Part shown: piece by piece, positions 22,401 to 36,300 of the stretch | How positions within the stretch are numbered: position 1 is the first letter of the stretch | How the letters are laid out: every line of letters begins with the position of its first letter | From: Patagioenas fasciata | Lineage: Eukaryota; Chordata; Aves; Columbiformes; Columbidae | Reading direction: 5' to 3' | NCBI RefSeq assembly: GCF_037038585.1 | Contig: NC_092523.1 | Span: forward strand, 29,269,501 to 29,333,500 | DNA: 64,000 nt | The notes under the pieces: generated by a model | The model's input: the letters and a program-made list of their open reading frames with translations, nothing else | Databases searched by the model: none | What the model was told of the DNA's origin: nothing | Program-made: the position numbers and the translations under genes

Positions 22401-25400
22401 CAGCAGCTTTCCAAATGCCTGATGGTGAATCTTGGCTTTTATTTACAGATCAGCATTGTGTTTTCCGATGACAGCTTATGACAGGCAGTGCTATTTCAAT
22501 CAAATGGTGGGACTACCTTGATATTGCTCTGCAGGAACCTGAATGAGCAAATGAAAACTGGTTGGGAGGGTGTGGTGAACAGAGAGCTCCGTTTCTACAG
22601 GAGACTGTGGGAAAGCAATTGCCTTGCATAGTGCCCAGTACAGACACCCAAGATATTCTTGCTTTTCTTGCAGATGGAGGAACCCTTTCCTAGTCATCAG
22701 GTACACAGAGAAAGCATGAATTACAAGTCTAATATGCATGCCTTTCCTGGACTGTTTTTTTCTTAGTAGATGTCAAAGCAGCAAGAGATCTTGATGCAAA
22801 CAGTTCATTCCTATTCATTAAAAACACCCCCAAATGTGCTTAGCTTTAAACATTTCCGTGGGTCCTGATGATTTATGTACTTGGACCTCTATTCTAGTGA
22901 GTACTTTAAGTGTATGCTTCAGTGTACAAGGTTGTCCACGTATCCTCATCACAGTCCTGGGTTCTATGTTGCTGTATCTGTGCATATACATGTTCTCACA
23001 TGAAAAATCAGGCTCATTGGTAGAAATTAAACTTAGAACAAATTATTTGTATTCATGTGTATTCACATGCAACCATTGCATATATCAGTACTGAATAACT
23101 AGACTTATTTGTGTTAAGAACTGAATGTAAGTAAGTGGAGAAGTACATGAGTTAAAGGTAAAAACTAAACCAAGTTCTCTTTCTCTCTTCACCTCAGCTG
23201 CAGTTCTATGCATAAAATCAAGCTGCAAGATACAGCAAGGGCGAACGTAACCTCAATTTACCTCCTACAGCTGCAGCGAGAGTTTGTGGGTTTTAACCTG
23301 GGGGAGGGGAAGAAATGGGTTTCCAGAGGATTAATAAAACGATGGGCTAAAACAGCTGCAGTACAAATGGTACCTCTCCACAGATAATCAGTTGTCTTTA
23401 AATATGCTTTACAGAAGAAAAAGACCTTCTTAGCAAAAGGAAAACGGAAAACCGAACACATCTAGCTAACAAGAAGGTAATGAACTAAGCAAAGCACTTT
23501 TGCATACTGGCATGTACTAAGTATCACTACCAAGAAATACAGCAACCTACATGTGCATTATATGGCCTTCTTCGTGAGATTATGAAAATAATCCCTGCGT
23601 TAGATATTAGGGAGACTGAATCACTAATGGCAGGCATAATAAATATTTTTGCTGCCTTGCTGCATGACACTGCTGAGAGCACAGGCTGAGGTTCAGACCC
23701 TCCTGCCACAAACCTGGTTTGTTTGCTGGAGTGTTTCCTTCCACCTTTGCCACCCTGCAGCAACTCACACGTGATCAAGGGTAAAAGCAGCAACAGCACA
23801 AAAACCCCAATACAAGTCTTTAAACTCACGTGTCTGGCTTTACCGTGTCTCTCATCTGCTGCTGGTGAGGTCATGTTGGTGTGAAATCCTGGTGCTCAGG
23901 CAAGCACTGCCGGGCAGGGGAAGGGCATCCAGCCTTCAGCCCCGTCTCTGCAGGCAGGGAGTGGATGGTGGCACGTCAGACAGGGAAGCCTATGGCATGA
24001 CAGAAGGTACAAAGAAAAGCCGAATTGCATAAACCTGAGCAATTTAAGGTTTAGAAAACCACACCCTCCCCGTCATTTCTCCTGCAGGCAGATAAGCAAG
24101 TGTAGGTTGCTCAGACAACAGTGTAATGTGAAGATTTTACTTTTCTTTCCGGCTTATATCAAAGTTCATTTTCCATATGGTTCTTCCTTGTATTTCTTTT
24201 CTTCTTGTAGTTTTGCAGTCAGTGTGGTTCAAATTTAATAAAGTCCAGTGGACCATCTTAAAAATTGTTTCAAGACAAAATATTCATTTGGCTTTCCCCT
24301 TAGAAAAGGAAGATGAGGCCCGCAAGCTCTAATCCTGAGTCTGTGCTTTAGAAGCTGGATCTTCACCTTGACCCTGGATGCTTGATGTTCGTGGTGAAGA
24401 TGTGAACCACATAAGAGCAATTTGTGAACTCCAGAATCAGCTAGCTGAAAATAAAAGCTTTGCTAATTTTCTGAATATTGCAAAATAAAGACTACTTTAA
24501 CCCTATCTTCCTGTAATTTTCAGCTGAAAAACTACCCAAGAAAGGGGTAAAATATTGTATTGCTGAACTGTAATGCAGCAGCTGAGTGTGGAAGTTAACT
24601 ACAAAGGTAGCAGAAGAACAAAGATCTTATTTTTCAAAAACTGTTTCCAGTGGAGGAAAAGAAACCCTGATCTACCCACTACATGAATCACTAATAAATG
24701 AAACTACTTCAGCCATCATAAGTATTTGCTCCTAAGGAAGGAAACATTATAGAGGAAGCAAGGCAGCTTTGGAGATGGACTTGAAGTAAACAACTGCAGT
24801 ATATGCCAAAAACAGGTGGAAGGAAATCCCCAGCCTGTGATATAAACATCTATGGCTACCAGGTCTCGGCCTCCAATTCATTCTTACGCAAGTTTGTTTC
24901 TCTTCAAACATTTTAAAAGCATATGTGCTACTTGTGATTATAAAATCCCTTGCTAAATATTTATTTTAAGAAATCATCAAGGGAACTGTCAAGTCCTACC
25001 AGCAAGTGAGACAGTCACCCTCTTAGCCCGATGGATCCTTGTTTTCAGCAGCATTTGCCTTTCCCGGCCTGACAGCACAGAACCTCTGCTCTGAGTTTCT
25101 TGAGGAAACCGGGGATGATCCCCACCAAGCTAGTCCACGAGTGCTCGGTGCACGGTTGCCCGAAACCCAGGTGTGTGCTGGCAGCGCCGTGCTGGAGCTG
25201 TGGCACTGTGCAGCGCTGAATTGCTGCTGCTCTTCCCCCGGGATGGGTGCAACACAGAGAGACACAGCCCACATGGGACCAGATGTCCTCGATGGTCACA
25301 AGGCCAGATATGTAAGCTTCATGCGTCAGCCGTCTGCAAAACTGAGCCATGCATATGCAACGTCCTTTTAAAAACATGCTTGAGCTACAGAAGCTTAAAC

Positions 25401-25819
25401 ATTAGCAAGTACATCCCCACAGAGCAAAGCATGTGTTTAAATCCTTCCTCACATGTGAGGTCTCTCCACAGCTGATCTCCCTAGATCAGAAAGCCCAGAG
25501 CCCTGCTGTCACAGGTGACCACATCAGACACTCTCCATTACACACTTAATTCCCATTTTAGAAAGTGGCCAAGTTTTCACCCTCTTCCACTGCTGGGAGG
25601 CTTTTCTAAGTTTCCATACTAAGGGCCAGTTCAAACTCACTTGTTTTCATGCCAGTGTTACTGGATTACTTAAATAGCCTTTCCCATCTCATGACATGTT
25701 TTCCTATTTTCCTTTCCACTCAGACTCTCTAAGTCTCTGCTCAGAAGAAAGGCTCTCTCCTGCTTATCCAAACTGCCCTCTCAGGCACCCATTCCTGTTT
25801 AAATTATTCTCTTTGAAAT

Positions 25820-25862
25820 ATAGCATACATATATACACATACATACACATACATACACATAC
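25820..25862. repeat. (CATA)n / (CACATA)n microsatellite
   Basis: Repeating ACATACATACACATACATAC-type units of about 43 bp. Confidence 0.85.
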
Positions 25863-27184
25863 CAGGCAAATTATTTCCCCAGAAGTGAGTTAGTTATTGG
25901 CACTGAACCGAAGAGCTGGTGAGCTGTACCCACTGATGGAAGATCCTATGCTGAAACTGTCTTTCATCTGCTGGGGAGAAACAGGTTCCTCCCTTTGCCT
26001 GCAACTGGCTAAAGGCTCTGACAGATTTTCTTCATTAATGGCATAAAAACGTGAGAGTATCTTCCTAATACAATTCATTCTTTTGCATCAAAATGGCAGC
26101 AGCCTTTCATAGATATGACTGGTGTAATTTTACTTGCTTGATAAACTTATAATTTCCTGGTATAGCTTCATACACTGGAGGTGAAAGAAGTTACACCTTT
26201 AGCCTGTTTAATTTTAAAACAAATTTGTACAGTTTGTCTCAACCTATGTAAATATGGATATAAGGACAGGCCTTTCCAGTTGCAGATATCCTGTGCTTTA
26301 TTACTGCTGAGATTATTTCCAGGAGGACAACATGCTATAAACTCTATTGTATTAGATTTAGCCATTTATTTACTTCAGCTCAAAGATTTCAGCATATATT
26401 GCAATCATTGGCAGCAGACGCTGTGAAAGCTAAGTTAGAAGATTAGTCAAGTCAAATTAGGGAAAATTGCAATAATCAAATATTAGGTGATAATATTGTA
26501 ATAGATGACATCTGCTTTAGGCTGAAAACATCATTGTGTCCTGCAAACACACTGCCCATGCAGCCTCCTCCGAAGCCCCATGAAACCAGAGCAGACGGGG
26601 CACGCGGCAGATCAGCTCTTTTCCTGCCACTCAGCCCTCTCTGCCAGCCCCTGGTCCCAGCCAGCCAGCAGGCAGCTTGCCATAAAGAAAGGACCAATCT
26701 CCAGTTTGAGCTACATTCCTGTCTGCAAGGATCCGGCATGTGGCTGAGATGGGCTGTCTCATTCAAGCACACAGGGAATTAATTTCCAGTGCTGTCGAGT
26801 ATTTCTGTGATTGACCCCATAACAACAAAACACACCCTCGTCTCTGCCCCCAATGGATGGACAGTAGGATGACGACCTGGAGGTGGAGAGTGTGTGGCCC
26901 TGACTGACACTCTGCTTTGATGCAGAGAGAACAGGGAGCTGGGGAAGGAGCATCAAGAGCTGTGGGTCATGGCTTGGGGCAGTGGGGGCAGACCAGCAAG
27001 AAGGAGATTTAGTCCCTCCTGGGATGAAGCCAACACCTCTCTGCAGTAGCAGCAGGCCACTTCCACATCTCACATGAGCATTTGGTTCGGTGTTCTCAAG
27101 TGGGATTGTGCCAAATATATACCTTGGCTTGTAGAGCAGGAACAAACTCCAGGGGAGAAAAATCAGGTTTAGAAATGAGTCCAG

Positions 27185-27208
27185 AATTTTTGTGTCAATT
27201 TTTGTGTC
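27185..27208. repeat. Perfect 12-bp tandem duplication
   Basis: AATTTTTGTGTC occurs twice head to tail with no mismatch, followed by a third partial AATT. Confidence 0.9.
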
Positions 27209-28329
27209 AATTCCCTCTTCTTGTTTCCTCCTGATGGAAAATCAACAATCTGAATTGGATCACAAAACTTAAAAAGAAAGATTGCCAAGCACTTGTATTA
27301 TGGACTCTCTGGGGACTACTGAGTGCCATTGACATTCTTGGAAATCAGACCATGGACTCTACAGTCATTAATCATGGATGTTAAACTAGCATTTCACTAC
27401 AGTGTGACAGCTTAAATAGGATATTGACTTCCAAAGCTGACCTACTTGGTGCAATGTACTGATGGCAAGAATCTTACACAGTCTGTATTACTTTGGGAAG
27501 TTATGTTTCATTTGCCATAAAAATTTACTGTATCTTCTGTATTCTGTACCTTTACATTTTCTAGAAAACTCCTGAGAAGGAGAACAGGAGCATAACAAGG
27601 AAACCAAACCCACGGTATTAAAAGAATCTCTTGTCCTCAATCAATGAACCAATAACACAACCAGACTTAAAACTACTGTTTTTTTGAAATTAACAGCTTT
27701 CATGGGCTGAGAGAGCACAGAATTAAATACGACCCTACTGCGAAAAAACCCCAGCAGCTTATGCCATACCAGCAGCTAAAATCATCCCATCAAACTGCTC
27801 ACATGGCATCCCCAATGGGGAAAGCCTGCAGATCCAGCTGTACAGCCCCAAGTGAAACTCAGGGTCCTTTCACTTCCTCCAAAAAAAAGTCTGTGAACAC
27901 ATGAGCTGTACATACATAAGCAAAACAAACATTCAAGTGGCCAAAACACTCTGGCTGTTGGGAGAGGATAAAATTACAGATAGGCAGGCTCTATATGTTT
28001 TCTCTTGGGAGAAATTTTTGAAGTTAAAAGATTAATCTGGGCTCTCAGCACATTCATTCGTTAAATTGCAAAGCAAGCTTGTTACATAACTGACCCCAAA
28101 ACAGTTATAGTTATCTCGTCAAGGTTCACGGTATGGGTGGATTGCTGACCAAGGTAAAGCAAATACTTTCTCCAGGATGGAAGCTCTCTGGTCTGTTAGA
28201 AATGTCAGCCTGTGCCCTACCTCGTTTTTTGGATTACCTGTGCCTTTTCAGAAGAATATATTTGCACAGCACCTCTCAGAGGTCTGTCCAGCGTGGAGGG
28301 AGAAACTAAGGAAAGCTGGGTTCACTCTG

Positions 28330-28400
28330 AAGAAGGGGGCAAACTGAGGCACAGAAATTAAGTGACTTGCTCCTAATTACCAAGGAAGTCTCTGGCATAA
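28330..28400 (+). mobile_element. MIR SINE core remnant
   Basis: GGCAAACTGAGGCACAGAAATTAAGTGACTTGCTC, spread over 28338-28371, closely follows the MIR core as I remember it (GAAACTGAGGCACAGAGAGGTTAAGTGACTTGCCC). The tRNA-like head and the tail are not clear. An old amniote SINE remnant is the best reading. Confidence 0.65.
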
Positions 28401-28549
28401 AAAGCATCTCACTAATTCTCCCATACTTTGTCAAACACACTGAACGGGATCATCTAAGATGGGGTAAAATGTCTGTACTAAAAGCATGTACAAATGCATA
28501 GCATGCACAGTTCCTCCTTGAACTAACTTCCACAGCTAGATTTATATCC

Positions 28550-30300
28550 TGGGGACAGTCCACAGAGTTCAAGGTTAGAAGAAAGGAGGAGGTCATCTTT
28601 CCCAATTCCTTGCATGACAGAGGCTGTTACATCCCCTGCTCTGTGCCCTTGGGTTTAGCCGTATCAGGAGTCTTTCTAGGAAAGCCTCCCAACTTGGTGC
28701 GGAACTCACTAGCCTCTTTGGTAGTTTGCTCTGGGAATTAATCATTCACACTTGTAAAAACATATGGCTAATTTATTGCTGATTTGATGACATTGCTTCA
28801 GGTTACCATCATCAGTCTATGCTATGCATTTCCTAGCTGGCTGAAAGAGCCCTTCTCAAGCTGGTAGCTGCATCTTGTACCACTGCCTGTTAGACTTGTG
28901 CTAACATCCCAGTCTATTTTTCAGGTGGACCGAAAAGATTGTGCTTCAACTAGCATGTATATTACCTAGTCCTTAGGTAAGATTTTTGCTGTTCCCTGCT
29001 TTCTCCTCCAACTTTTAAAAGATCTTTTAAAGTGTTGACTGTGATGTCATTGACATTTCTCCACGAGTCTCCCTGTATGCATACATACAACAAATACTAC
29101 TACGCTACACAGACAAAATCAGGTCCTTGCTCTGACTTGGCTCCCTTCTGCATGTGTACTCAAGGATCACACTAGATATTTTGACCTGCTGCTGGGATAG
29201 GACACATTCTGAGATTGTCCTTTAAGATCTCCGAAGTCTTTCCACAGTCTCTATTCTTTTTCCTAAGCTGTCTTCTCCATTTCTGTAGATTCACTACATG
29301 TTCCCTGATTCCAGGTTTATAATTTTGCATTTGGCTGTATTAGAATACTCTGTGTTTGTCTGAACCCCACTTTACGCTATTCAGACTCCATTTTCTGTAG
29401 CACCATGTGTGATCTGCGAGTGATCCAATATTTTTTCTGCAAGACCAAGAAATGAATAGAGCAGATGTGTGCTGAGTTCTGATCTGGCACTGGAATTTTG
29501 CCAGAAATAACCTTTTTAGTGTGATTCTTCATCAACTGCTTTGACACATCAGTTCTTAGCCATCAGACATGCGCCTACACAAGAATGTAAAATGCTTCAT
29601 TTTTGACCAAAATATGTCAAGATATCAAGCTGAACACCTTTCAGGGTCTGTGATGCCTGTGTAGTTACTTTATTAACCACGCAGGTAATCTTACATAAAA
29701 AAAATAAACCAGGCTTACCTAACAAGACCCATGTTAAATGCAAACATAATTGGCTGCCATTAATAATATTCCTGTTCTTTATTACTTGAATTCCTGTATC
29801 ATAGTCTCTATTATTTTACTGGAAGTCAGGTCAGGTTAGCTGCCCCGTTGTTCTCAGAATTAACCCGTCTGTGCTGTTAGGACATTGTCAAAAAAATGAC
29901 CATGCTTTCAGTCCTGGCAAATTTCTCCAGCATCCTCAAATTTATTAAAAGTTAACATCAGTGGACCAAACAATTTCTCAGATTTTTTTTTTTGAAGGAT
30001 GCACACGTGCGGGTTATACAGGTTCTTAAGCTTTTCCCGAAGTAGGTGTTGTCTAACATTCTCTTAATTACGAATGGGCTAGAAAAGAACTCATCCTCCT
30101 CACATGATACACGCACACCATCTTGTTTATTTCCAAACATAAACCAGAAATATTTTCAGAACATTTCAGCCATCTATTTATTTCTTATTAACAGTTCTAG
30201 TGCCTTCAGTCCTTGCTGGGCCTACACCATTGCTAAATTTTTCCTTATGTAAATTAAAAACTCCTTCAGAACACCATTTTCTTGCCAAGAGCAGATTTTG
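28550..30300 (-). mobile_element. Large, heavily decayed CR1-type LINE (ancient lineage)
   Basis: The reverse complement is colinear over at least 1.2 kb with an old CR1 lineage I know from turtles and other reptiles. At 29345-29298 it reads NTAKCKIINLESGNM, like the CR1 NTAKCKSIHLG block. At 29735-29640 it reads ...GTAAGCCTGGTTTATTTT...AAGATTACCTGCGTGG, translating in shifting frames to pieces like VYFF and KITCVVNKVTT. The 3' end near 28555 resembles that family's ...CTCTGTCATGCA...GATGACCTCC tail. Frames are broken throughout, so it is long dead. The 5' limit is uncertain; similarity becomes faint beyond about 30000. It is much older than the other CR1 copies in the window. Confidence 0.6.
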
Positions 30301-33300
30301 CTTTAGCCTTTGCTAGTAATTTCCATACTTCATAACATATAAATAACAACAGATGTCTAGCTCCCCTTTTCTAACCCCTTTTTCCAGTATACAACCACAC
30401 ACTTTACCTAAATATATGTAAATTCTATATATATATTCATGCCCGCATATTTCTATAGATATATATACATACATAGACCCATATACAGATATGTGTAGAC
30501 AAATATATACCTGTTTAAATGCATGTGTACTCCTATGTAAGCACATTTCTACTTTCTGTCTTCTTTTGCCACACATGTTCTCTTAACAACATTTTGCCCA
30601 GTTAGCAAACTTTTATTGAAAAACTTGCAGTTTTCATTCATACCTTTCCCTTCCCAGTCACTTTTATTAAGGACTGTCCTTGGCTTTGGGAAATTTACGT
30701 TTTCAAAACAGCATATCACTGTTTGGGACTGTTTTCTCTTCGAATATATTGAATGTAATCAGATCATGATTACCTCTTCCTCAGACAACGTGATTCCCCA
30801 TCTAGTAGATTAATCCATTTTTATCTATTATCAGGCTGTTCAGAAACCAAATTCTTCCATGCCACAATTTACACTGTTTGTTTCATAGAACTATCATCCA
30901 GTATTTAACACTACCCTGGTGATGTTTCAAAGGTAGCTAAATGAAATCTTCAGCAAGTCTCCGAAATAAAGTTCTCCATAATTACACGGTTCTCTTCCCA
31001 CATCCAGTAATAGTTCATCCTGTCTTCAGATTTAGTTCAGTGACTTATAATACCACCTCTGCTCACCCCTGCTTGCTCCTGGGCTTTGGTAATCAGCATC
31101 TCACACTGTATTTCTTAAGATCCTGCACTTCCCAGTTCTAAGTTATGCATATACGTGTCACTGGGTCATACACAAAGTCATCCCTCTCGCACAATTTCTT
31201 TTATCTCCCTTAGCCTGCTTAAACAGCTTATACAATATTCTGACATACAGGTCCCTCTAGCACTGAAACCTGATGAGACAATTAAATTGAATTTATCTTG
31301 ATTGTTGAGAAATTCCAGTTCCTCTTATTACCCAGGCTCCCAGCTTCAGCATATAAGCGTTTCCATGTGCATTTCTACCATGCTGATTTAATTTGTTCCT
31401 GACACGGTGAATTTGAACCACATTTACTTTCTTAATCCCCTTCAGCGTGATGTTACTTTAAATACAGTTGTGGCAGTTCCTAATCATCAAGATTTTTTGT
31501 CCCCTGCCACACCTATTCAATCTCTCGGTCATTTAGTACTGCATATATTACAAACCAGTACATGGTTTTGCTCCATGATACGTCGTCAGTCCAAAACCAA
31601 CAGAGACATTTTGTGCTGACCCCTTGGATGCAGACACAGGCTGGCTGGGATATTGTATCTGCAGCACTATTTAAATAATGACATTCAGCATCGTTCTTCT
31701 TGTGTTGGAGCGTCCTGTTTTTGCAGGTGGTTTTGCAATATAATTCAGCAATGAGATTTTTAATGTCAGTGCAAATAGTCCACTCAGGTCACAGAGGCAC
31801 AACTTATCAAGGAATCGCAGTCTGCTGCAATACTTTCAAAACCTGGCAGTCACAGGACTCAGTGCTAGCCTGGGCTGGTCATGGAAACTCTCTGAAGAGA
31901 CACAGATGAGGAAGAAATACATTAATATCTGCACATGTCTGACAGTCACCCACTCGTAGCTGCCTTTTTTCACAGAACACAAACTACGAAGCTTTGCAGA
32001 GCCTTGACAGGAATGGACAGGTGCTGTGCCAATACCCACAGCCACCTCACACACGTCTGGTCACCACGCTGACACCTGTCTTTCCATGAGAGGACAAAAT
32101 CCTTTCGGGAAGCAGGTTTCACTTAGCCTGCACCGACTGCACTGAATACTGGATTGTCTCTTAAAGTGTTTAAACCCTCTGCAATCTAGCTAAAGAAGAC
32201 CAGGGCCTGTTTTATGAGCAGTACCCACCTCGGAAATAACCTTTCGTTGTTTTATTAAATGAGTCAAGCATCAGTCTAAGCACAACTGCTTTTATGCAGC
32301 AGTGGCTTAAATTGTTGATTCATTTACCCAAGGGAGAGTGAAATGCATAGAGTATAGATTACATCAGAAACAAAAGCTGTAAGGACACACGAACACATTT
32401 ACATAGGGACAAATGAAGCCTATAGCATGTTGTACACAGAAAACCTCCTCAGCAATGCCCATTGCAAACTGGAAGATGGTGATAAGCAAAAGCATTGAGC
32501 AAAGAGCTGTAACCTAAAGCTAAAATGAGTAAGCACTGCTTTTTCCTAAAGTTTTCTGCTTACAAAGACAAAGGTCTAAAAACAGTGGAAAGAAGAGCAG
32601 CTGATTTGCTGACCTTCCTCACACAGCACAAGTCCTGGCCTTTCATGGGCTTCTGCCATCACTCTGTAACACAGAAAACACTTTTTAAGTTTCCAGCAGC
32701 TCATGTAACTATGCTTGCATACCTGTCAGTCTCCCAGAACCCATGATGACTTTTGGATTCGAGAAACAATTTCAACCACTTCTGACAGATGAGTAGGGCT
32801 TTCAACAGCAATTAAACAAGTTGGGTAAGGAGGTGGAGATGAAAGACTTATAGCATTTTGACCCGGAGAACACTCTCACTGAATATGTCTTACTAAAACA
32901 CAAAACACCCATTCCTAGCATGGGAAAGAAGTCTAAAATGTCCAAACAGCTCCCTTGGAGCTCACAGTACTCATGAATCTACAGTAAAATAGGATACTTT
33001 AGAATTCATGATTGTGAATCTGTTTGTTTAACTATACTTGTTTACCACACTGTTCACCACGTTTTCAAAAACTGTAACAAATGCATATATAACTATAATA
33101 TATATAAAATACATCCATATATATAAAATTTAACAAAAATTTGAATTAAATTTGAGTAGTTTCTAACGCAAAGATGATGATGATATTACTGATTTTGTCT
33201 GCAGTCCACAATGTGAATGCTTAAGTATAATTTCAAACTAGAGCTCCTTGAGAAAACATTTATTTTTATGCATTGTACTATGAAATGTCTTAGAAGTCGT

Positions 33301-36300
33301 AAGTCCATCAAAACTGATAAAAACAAATTAACAGTGTCCGGTTAGCTGACTTACAAATCTCATATTATTGGGTCAGTGTAGTAGTGCACTTCCCTTTCAG
33401 TGTAATATGGCCTGCAGCAAAACCACCACAAGCTCTTCAGCAAACTACAGAAGATGAGACTTATTTGACATTGGAAAACCTTAAACTCGACTTTGAGTGC
33501 CTGGTGATGTCCTCAGTGAATATTTTGTGTGCCTTCTCTAGCGCAATTATACCCAGATGATCTCTATTGAACATCTTTAACTGCTAAAAAGATAAAAATG
33601 AAAGCCTGACCCAGGCATATGATACAGAAGCTTTTTGAAAAGCACTTCCACCACAGCTCTGCTGCTTGAATCTCAGCTGATAACAGTGGCATCAGAACAT
33701 TTTGCTGATGTGGTTTTAGGCCTCTGGAGACCACATATGCTGAAACATTCCAGATCTGGGACAGTAAAGCCACCAAACTATTTCTGTGTATGATATGATG
33801 GCAGGAAGTGAACCTGAATCCTCACAGGTTCAATGTTTGACATACCAGTGCTTCATGCCACCAACCTTGCCTCTTGCTGCTTGGGTAGAGAACAGGTGCT
33901 AAGAGCTTACCCTATACAAGGTACTTAGTGCATATGAATGGGGTTGCCATTATCTGTCAAAGGCTTCAGGCTGAAGCAGTTGTTCAGAACATCCCTGACA
34001 TGCATCCCTGCTGCCAACAGAACAAGTCTATATTCATGCCCCACAGACAAAATCGCCATTTGTATTTAGATTCCCACCATGTTCACAAAGTTCTTTGGGA
34101 GATCTGTTCGCTTTGTATGTGGGGAAATGGATCAGAAAATACTGACAATTTTCAAAATGCTTGCTCTGAATTTCAATGTCTCCTCCTTGTACTGGCTAAC
34201 AGTGAACTACTGTTGGGACACACTAAGTCCCTCACACCACACGTAAAGTACATTGACTTGCTGAGTGCGTGGAGACTGCAAACTCCCTTGCCTACCCCTC
34301 CCTTCCCAAAACACCAGCAATGGGCCATTATCTTTGATTTTGACATCTGAAGAGAGAATGCAAATGTCAGGAAGGAAGTTTTTAGAATCCGTAAAAAAAT
34401 CCGTAAAAAAAAAAAGGCCTTCCAAAGGGAATATTACAACAGGATACAGTAAAGAAAAACAGGAGAAGAATTTGAGGGGGAGAAGCTCACACTATAAATG
34501 AAAAATACTTCTGAGAACAAACAAAAACAAAACCGCATCCAAACTTACTTCTGCTTAACAGAAAATAAATCATTAGTGAATTTTCTGCTTAAAATAGACT
34601 AAGCACATTAGTGGAATACTGAAGTATGTCTAATTTATACCTTCCAGACTGTGCAGTGTAGTTCAAGGAAGATGAAAGTACAGTCAGAATTGATGTTGGG
34701 GCCACTCCCACTAGACCACCAAGGCAGAAGGTGGAATTCAGAGGTTACAAGCTGAGTACTAGGACTCAAATTGTTTGAAAAATTTCTTTTATATCACTAG
34801 GGTATCTCCTCAAGACTCAGGAAAAATTTATCTCTACAGTTACTGAAATGAAGATTAGGAAACCCCAGTCTTTCTGAGCATCTTGATAATAGCTGGTCAC
34901 TATAAAATTGTCATCTCTAATTACATTTTGGAGACGGTGACTAGCTAAAGGCTATCTGTATTCTAAACTATAACAACATGTAATACAAAAGTGAACATTA
35001 TCCTAATTGCAGTCCCTTTCCTCCCCCAGTTTCTTTTTCTAAACACCAGCAGGGTAGACAGTACTGTGCATGCCACACAGTCTGCACATCAAAGAATTTG
35101 CAAGCTAAGCAGCTGAGATCAGATCAGCTCTGCACAAGGAAATCCAGAACTACTCAGTGTTACGCAGATCTGCATTACATGGATGTACATGACATGAAAG
35201 TCATGCTGGAAAGGCTGACTCTCGATAAAGATAGGGGATGGCGACTTGCTGAAGGTGGCTAAAAAGCTCTGAACAGTTTTCATGTACAACTGATTTTCAA
35301 ACAAACGTCTGAGCAGCTGAGACCTTGTCCTGGGGAAAAGCAGGACAGAGCACAACAAAGCAGCAACACTGACTTGGCTTGTGGTTTCTCCTCAGTTATG
35401 AAGGCAGCAGGTTTTTGTCAGAATGCTTTCCAGGCCCAAAGTACTTAATGACAAACTCGGAACAGACTTTTGCTGGTCTACGTGAAGAAGTGCAGATTTG
35501 TTACAAAATAAGAATTGCTGGTTTAAGTGGAAATTTCAATGAAAGTTCATGGAGGAGTAAGTTAAACGGAAAGTATTAAGCTTATGGTTGAAATGAGGAT
35601 ACAGTCTGAAAGAAAAAAATGTACAGCATCTTTTGCTGGTGTTTTCATAAGCTGGTGGAATTGCATTGGTCTGTAGGTGTTGAGCAAACAGACCAGAGCT
35701 TGCACAGCTCTCATGGGACTTTGCGTGACAGTACAGTGCTCTGTAACCCAAACTTATCAAAACTATCCTGGAGAAAGAAGGTCTTCATACCAGGGGGAGA
35801 TGGTACAGGGAAGAACGATCCCTTTAAGAGGAAGTTTGTCTACCTGTCTATGTTTAATTACCAAACTAGAAGATACTCAGCATGGTAACTTTAAATTCAC
35901 CTTCTTCCTGATTATTAATTTATCTGTAACCCAGTTTCCTAAGGAAACAAAGTTGAGGCAATCACACTTTTGTCTGTGCCTGCCTGCTTCCCTCTGTATC
36001 TTCAGATACAGTGGTTATTTCCAGTATCTTAACTTTGACAAAGAGATGATGATCTCAAAGATTTTACATGCCCAAAACTATAAAGAAAACAAGGCAAAGT
36101 GGTAGAGAAAAGAGACCCCATTAAGCATTCACATGGAGAGGAAAGTCAAGGCATAAATACATCCCTTATTAGACAGGGAAGAATCAACAAAAGGCCTGAA
36201 ATACTTGAATCCCTCATGGGAAACACTTCAATTGAACTCACGCCTTTCTAAACATCAGGAAATCCAGCTACCAGACACAAATCTGTAAGAAGCCAGGCTT

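Larger units (their letters stand above)
9634..28329. other. LNX1 5' flank or first intron and intergenic DNA, no gene recognised
   Basis: No open frame here resembles a known protein. The longest (10019-10576 plus strand, 185 codons) has no recognisable domain. Contents seen: A-rich tracts near 9776-9797 and 16030-16048, a G8 run near 12427, a possible old repeat tail near 13243, an AT-rich block at 19370-19455, a 24-bp hairpin at 19257-19280, a CpG cluster at 25028-25250 and a CATA-type repeat near 25820. A noncoding first exon of the long LNX1 transcript could lie here but cannot be picked out from sequence alone. Confidence 0.5.
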
